Positions 47,603-51,449 of a DNA stretch of 51,449 nt are shown here, in pieces. Position numbers and translations under genes: made by a program. The first letter of the stretch is position 1, and every line of letters begins with the position of its first letter. The stretch covers positions 1-51,449 of the forward strand of contig JAQXDZ010000090.1 of assembly GCA_029251085.1 (NCBI GenBank). Direction: 5' to 3'. Source of the stretch: Mariniblastus sp. GTDB lineage: Bacteria; Planctomycetota; Planctomycetia; Pirellulales; Pirellulaceae. The notes beneath the pieces are model-generated. The model saw nothing but the letters and a program-made list of their open reading frames with translations. It was not told where the DNA came from and ran no database searches.

Positions 47603-47830
47603 AACGCTACTCGATCGCACGAGGAGCCTTTCCTCGGTCAAATCAAATCCCCTTCAGTTCAATCTTTCACAGTTACGATATCAGCCTGTGTAATTCAAAC
47701 ATCTTACCAACGAGGCTCGTAGGTGATAGAACGAAACGTAAGAATTTAATCGATGCTGTCCCGTCGATGGGGCTATACCTCGGATTTTAAAACCAGCCTT
47801 AGTCCAATTCCTCCAAATCGAAATCTGACC

Positions 47831-48844
47831 ATGACCTCCAATCTCTTTATCTGGCAAGCCATGTTAGTTTCGACCGGTCTTTGTTTTGTTCTCACTGGCT
47901 GCGCTCCGCGTTCCGAAACAAAACCCTCCGATCCCAAGCAACCAAACTCAATTAAAAACACAATAAAAAACACAACTCAAGAGCAAGCCTCCCCAGCAGC
48001 CGTTTCTCCGGCCTCCGAATCGCCCGCTGACTCAGAGAATAAAAAACCTGAGATCAAGAAACCGGCGATTGATCCGGTCGAGCCGGCGGCCGATCGCGTG
48101 ATGGATTTACAAACAACACCAGACCCGCAGCAACCCGAATCCAATCCACCAAAAGAACTGCAAACCATCGACATCCCTAAAACCTGGAAGCGGCTTGGTA
48201 AAAAGGAAGAGATTTGGATTGACATCAACTCAAAAGAAGTAATCTTCGCGGGACACGTCTGCCTCAACGCCGGACCTTTGGAGATGTTCGTCTGTCCTGC
48301 ACAAACAAAAGAACACGAATCAGTTATCTCAGCTCACGCGACAGCGCTCCAGGTTCACCTGGCCCTAGTCGCGCTCGGAGCAAATCCTGGCAAAACGACT
48401 TCTTGGGATCCGGAATATCGAGCAGCCTACGGCCCTACCATTGAAATTACGTTGAAATGGAAAGATGCAGAATCCGGAAAAGTCAAAACGACTTCTGCAA
48501 AAAACTGGATTCGCAACGTCAAAACAGAAAAAGCAATGGAACAATTATGGGTCTTTGGCGGCAGCCAGTTCTGGGACGATCCTGCTTCCACACAACAGAT
48601 TTATTATGGAGATGCTGGCGAGCTAATCTGCCTCTCAAACTTTTCAACGGCGACCATCGACCTCAACATTCAAAGCAGTCAATCGAATGAGGGCCTCCTA
48701 TTCGAAGCTTTCGAGAAAAACATTCCACCGCTGGAGACGAAGGTCTATGTGATCCTCAAACCTGGCAAAAGAATTGAACCTAAAAAGTCAAAAGAGATTC
48801 CAAAAGAAAAAGGCAACGAGGAGATTAAGGAATCAAAATCTTAA
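47831..48844 (+). CDS. YdjY-domain lipoprotein
   Basis: Starting from ATG 47831 the product has a signal peptide with lipobox LTGC and then a Pro/Ser/Lys-rich spacer (about 90 residues). The folded domain runs from about residue 120: EIWIDINSKEVIFAGHVCLN, GPLEMFVCPAQTKEHESV, AYGPTIEITLKW and IPPLETKVYVILKP. This matches my memory of the planctomycete YdjY-domain family, whose function is unknown. It should be anchored in the envelope. It ends in a Lys/Glu-rich tail. The gene precedes hflX on the same strand by about 170 bases. Confidence 0.85.
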   Translation: MTSNLFIWQAMLVSTGLCFVLTGCAPRSETKPSDPKQPNSIKNTIKNTTQEQASPAAVSPASESPADSENKKPEIKKPAIDPVEPAADRVMDLQTTPDPQQPESNPPKELQTIDIPKTWKRLGKKEEIWIDINSKEVIFAGHVCLNAGPLEMFVCPAQTKEHESVISAHATALQVHLALVALGANPGKTTSWDPEYRAAYGPTIEITLKWKDAESGKVKTTSAKNWIRNVKTEKAMEQLWVFGGSQFWDDPASTQQIYYGDAGELICLSNFSTATIDLNIQSSQSNEGLLFEAFEKNIPPLETKVYVILKPGKRIEPKKSKEIPKEKGNEEIKESKS

Positions 48845-49017
48845 AAACTCACTGCCTCGTTCGCTAACTCTCAATGGCTTAGCTAAACACTTCCCATCGG
48901 CTATACTAAACGCGGTTGGGAACGGTGGCCTACCTTCAGCGGTGTGCTCACCTCGACAAGCATTTCTCCAACAACTTCATCCGGCCTCTACTTTTTACTC
49001 AAAGAACCAAAACAACC

Positions 49018-50421
49018 GTGCAAGACCGCAAACGCGCTCAGCAAGTCGACCGGGAAATCGCGATTGTCGTTCGCGTCCTCCTCCCCGATGATCCAATTGA
49101 ATTTGACCCACTCGATGAAGTCCAAGGCCTAGCAGAGACTGCCGGCGCCATCGTCCTTTCCGGCTTGACTCAAAAACGAGAGAAACCTGACACCGCAACT
49201 TATCTTGGACGCGGTAAAGTCGAAGAACTAACGCAACTGGTCGAATTCCATGCTGCCGATGTCGTTATTTTTGATAACGATCTGTCGCCCGCCCAGAATC
49301 GCAATCTTGAAATCGCACTCAACGTCAAAGTGCTTGACCGGTCTGAGTTGATCCTCGATATCTTCGCCACACATGCCCAAACGTACGAGTCCCGCCTTGC
49401 GGTTGAATTGGCTCAACTGGAGTACTCGCTCCCACGCCTGAAACGAATGTGGACTCACCTTTCCCGATTAAAAATGGGTGTCGGGATGAGAGGGCCGGGT
49501 GAAAAACAACTTGAAACTGACCGCAGATTAGTTGAAAAACGGATCCATGACCTAAAGGTCGAGTTAGGCAAAGTTGAAAAGCGTAAGGAACGCCAAGTCG
49601 CATCGCGACGTGGCACGATGACCGTATCGCTGGTTGGCTATACCAATGCTGGCAAAAGCACCTTGATGAATTCGCTAACTACCGCTGACGTCTTGGCCGA
49701 AGACAAACTGTTTGCCACCCTCGATACCCGCACGCGGCGCTGGGCACTGCCCAATTGGGGTCCGATCTTATTAAGCGATACCGTTGGCTTTATTCGCAAC
49801 CTACCGCATAGCTTAATCGCCAGTTTCAAAGCAACGCTCGAAGAAACACGGCAAGCCGATCTGTTGCTGCACGTCGCCGATGCGAGCAACCCCAAAGTCG
49901 GTGATCAAATCAGTTCCGTTTATGAAGTTCTGACAGAGCTCGGTGTCGAAGCCAAAGATACACTTTTGGTTCTCAACAAAGTCGATCAGGTAACGGACGT
50001 TGCCGTGCTCGACTCAATGCTCAACCGGTACCCCAATGCAATTTCTGTAAGTGCGAAAACGAAACTTGGGTTCGAAAATCTTCAGTCTGCTGTTAGTGAA
50101 GCGCTCAGCCGTTCATTTCAAGATGTCGATATTGAATTGCATGTTGGGAACGGAAAACTATTAGCGTTCATTGCGGCCAAAGGCGAAGTCATTTCCACTC
50201 AGTACACCGATGACATGGTGAAAGTGCATTGCAAACTGCCTCAAAAATATCTGGGACAAATCGACCCCACCGACACCATTATCACGCCGCACAGTCCTGC
50301 AGGCTGGATCAAGCCGGACGAGGTACTGGAGAACAGCAACCCTGAGTCATCAGAGCAATTGGCTAGACCACAAGAATCCAGCCCGCACACTCCTGAAAAA
50401 ACAGATGGAGACGGAAGCTAA
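49018..50421 (+). CDS. hflX: GTPase HflX
   Basis: The product has the HflX N-terminal domain (TYLGRGKVEEL, VIFDNDLSPAQNRNLE), the helical linker with RMGVGMRGPGEKQLE-like sequence, and a GTPase with G1 GYTNAGKS (near residue 207), DTVGFIRNLPH as G3 and NKVD as G4. HflX splits stalled or vacant 70S ribosomes under stress. I start it at GTG 49018, since the sequence upstream (open to a TTG at 48916) does not resemble the family; an earlier start is possible. The C-terminal tail (about 60 residues) is polar and Ser/Pro/Glu-rich. Precedes the dehydrogenase gene by 50 bases. Confidence 0.93.
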   Translation: MQDRKRAQQVDREIAIVVRVLLPDDPIEFDPLDEVQGLAETAGAIVLSGLTQKREKPDTATYLGRGKVEELTQLVEFHAADVVIFDNDLSPAQNRNLEIALNVKVLDRSELILDIFATHAQTYESRLAVELAQLEYSLPRLKRMWTHLSRLKMGVGMRGPGEKQLETDRRLVEKRIHDLKVELGKVEKRKERQVASRRGTMTVSLVGYTNAGKSTLMNSLTTADVLAEDKLFATLDTRTRRWALPNWGPILLSDTVGFIRNLPHSLIASFKATLEETRQADLLLHVADASNPKVGDQISSVYEVLTELGVEAKDTLLVLNKVDQVTDVAVLDSMLNRYPNAISVSAKTKLGFENLQSAVSEALSRSFQDVDIELHVGNGKLLAFIAAKGEVISTQYTDDMVKVHCKLPQKYLGQIDPTDTIITPHSPAGWIKPDEVLENSNPESSEQLARPQESSPHTPEKTDGDGS

Positions 50422-50471
50422 AAAATTCCCCACTGCACACTTCACACCTTACCGAAGATGTCTTGCCCAAT

Positions 50472-51260
50472 ATGCCGTACCGAAATCTTCAAAACAAACG
50501 TGCCGTTGTTACCGGTGCCTCCAGTGGCATCGGCTGGCACCTGGTTCAACAATTAGCAGCCGAAGGCGTTTCGGTAATCGCGTGCGCTCGGCGGGCTGAA
50601 TTACTTGACGATCTTTCAAAACAAATTCAGTCAAAGGGTGGCACCTGCATCCCGTTAGTCGGAGATATTACATCCGAAGCGAGCCGGCAGGAAATCATCG
50701 ACGTCGCTGATCGAGAATTCGGTGGACTAGATATACTTGTTAACAATGCCGGAATAGGTGCAATGGGGCGATTCGATGAGTCAGCCGAGAGTAGGTTACG
50801 CAAAGTGTTCGAAGTTAACTTCTTTGCGATCGCAGAAATGATTCGAGTATCGCTTCCTCGACTAAAGCAAGGTCACTCGCCTCTCATCGTAAACATGAGT
50901 AGTGTCTTGGCCCACCGAGCGACTCCTCTAAAAAGCGAATATTGCGCCAGCAAGTTCGCACTTCATGGTTTTAGTGACGCGTTAAGAGCGGAATTAGCAA
51001 ACGATTCGATCGATCTACTCCTCGTTAGCCCTAGCACCACCGATAGCGAATTTTTTGACCACGCCATCGAAGACACCACCGGGAAGAACTGGAAAACCCG
51101 CGGCGCAATGCCACCGTCGATCGTTGCCTCAAAAACAATTCGAGCAATGAAGAAGGGAAAACACGAAATCATCCTGACTCTTGGCGGCCGATTGATTGTT
51201 TGGATGGATCGCTTGATTCCTGGAATTGCCAATCGAATTATGGCTCGCTACGGACAGTGA
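50472..51260 (+). CDS. Short-chain dehydrogenase/reductase
   Basis: The 262-residue classical SDR has TGASSGIG (residues 14-21), NNAGIG, NMSSV with the catalytic serine and the YCASK catalytic Tyr/Lys pair. It should use NAD(H) or NADP(H) on an alcohol or ketone. The Arg at the end of the second strand (ACARR) favours NADP(H). The C-terminus has a hydrophobic stretch (GGRLIVWMDRLIPGIAN) that could touch a membrane, as in SDRs acting on lipids. ATG at 50472 is preferred to the TTG at 50463. Probably co-transcribed with hflX, though no functional link is known. Confidence 0.9.
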   Translation: MPYRNLQNKRAVVTGASSGIGWHLVQQLAAEGVSVIACARRAELLDDLSKQIQSKGGTCIPLVGDITSEASRQEIIDVADREFGGLDILVNNAGIGAMGRFDESAESRLRKVFEVNFFAIAEMIRVSLPRLKQGHSPLIVNMSSVLAHRATPLKSEYCASKFALHGFSDALRAELANDSIDLLLVSPSTTDSEFFDHAIEDTTGKNWKTRGAMPPSIVASKTIRAMKKGKHEIILTLGGRLIVWMDRLIPGIANRIMARYGQ

Positions 51261-51449
51261 AACGCGACACTCAAGCCGAAATTGCACAAGGTCCTTACGA
51301 AACACTAGTCAAACGACATTAAAACCGGTGAAGATGCCCTTTTCTCAGGGCTCAAAAGCCAGATTATTAGCGGATAACGGCCCGTCTAGCTCAAATCTCG
51401 CCGTTCAGCGTTCTTTCGATTCCCACCTTCGACAAATCCGGTTGTTTCT

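Overview
The window is an ordinary stretch of bacterial chromosome, most likely from a planctomycete of the Pirellulales type. The evidence is an N-terminal LEPRQLLAAD motif on a giant secreted peptidase, several large secreted or lipid-anchored proteins of planctomycete style, a YidC carrying a PDZ domain, few clear Shine-Dalgarno sites, and small transcription units scattered on both strands. I see no rRNA, tRNA, CRISPR array, transposase, integrase or phage gene. The assignment below phylum level is inference.

Layout. 1-5 kb: a secreted protein of unknown function, a sirtuin and a HAD phosphatase. 5.2-8.3 kb: a two-gene unit of a MoxR/BchI-like AAA+ ATPase and a von Willebrand A (VWA) protein. 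8.4-14.4 kb: a membrane-anchored protein, a secreted alpha/beta-hydrolase-like protein whose nucleophile elbow has no serine, and a secreted Lys/Glu/Pro-rich protein. 14.9-22 kb: purB, a secreted TPR protein, mnmE and yidC (yidC-mnmE is a tight minus-strand pair). 22-24 kb: two tandem paralogous metallophosphoesterases. 24-28.6 kb: tsaB, yqgE/algH, a His-rich lipoprotein convergent with a Fur-family regulator, and a TatD/EboB-like hydrolase. 28.7-37.2 kb: two small unknown genes, a PPP-type phosphatase, mfd, a secreted parvulin isomerase and citrate synthase. 37.3-43.2 kb: a 1552-residue thermolysin-family peptidase followed by a long gene-free region with several inverted repeats. 43.2-51.3 kb: a POT transporter, a YggS-type PLP protein, a possible heparinase-fold protein, a YdjY-domain lipoprotein, hflX and a short-chain dehydrogenase.

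Functional themes are housekeeping (purine synthesis, TCA cycle, tRNA modification, transcription-coupled repair, membrane insertion) and envelope or secreted functions. The His-rich lipoprotein facing a Fur-family gene suggests local metal handling. Three calcineurin-like phosphoesterases lie within 8 kb. No defence or mobile system is evident. The items most worth a second look are the PDZ-YidC, the serine-less hydrolase, the ATPase/VWA pair, the minisatellite beside the Fur gene, the duplicated C-terminal module of the M4 peptidase, and the structured 1.25-kb intergenic region at 42-43.2 kb.
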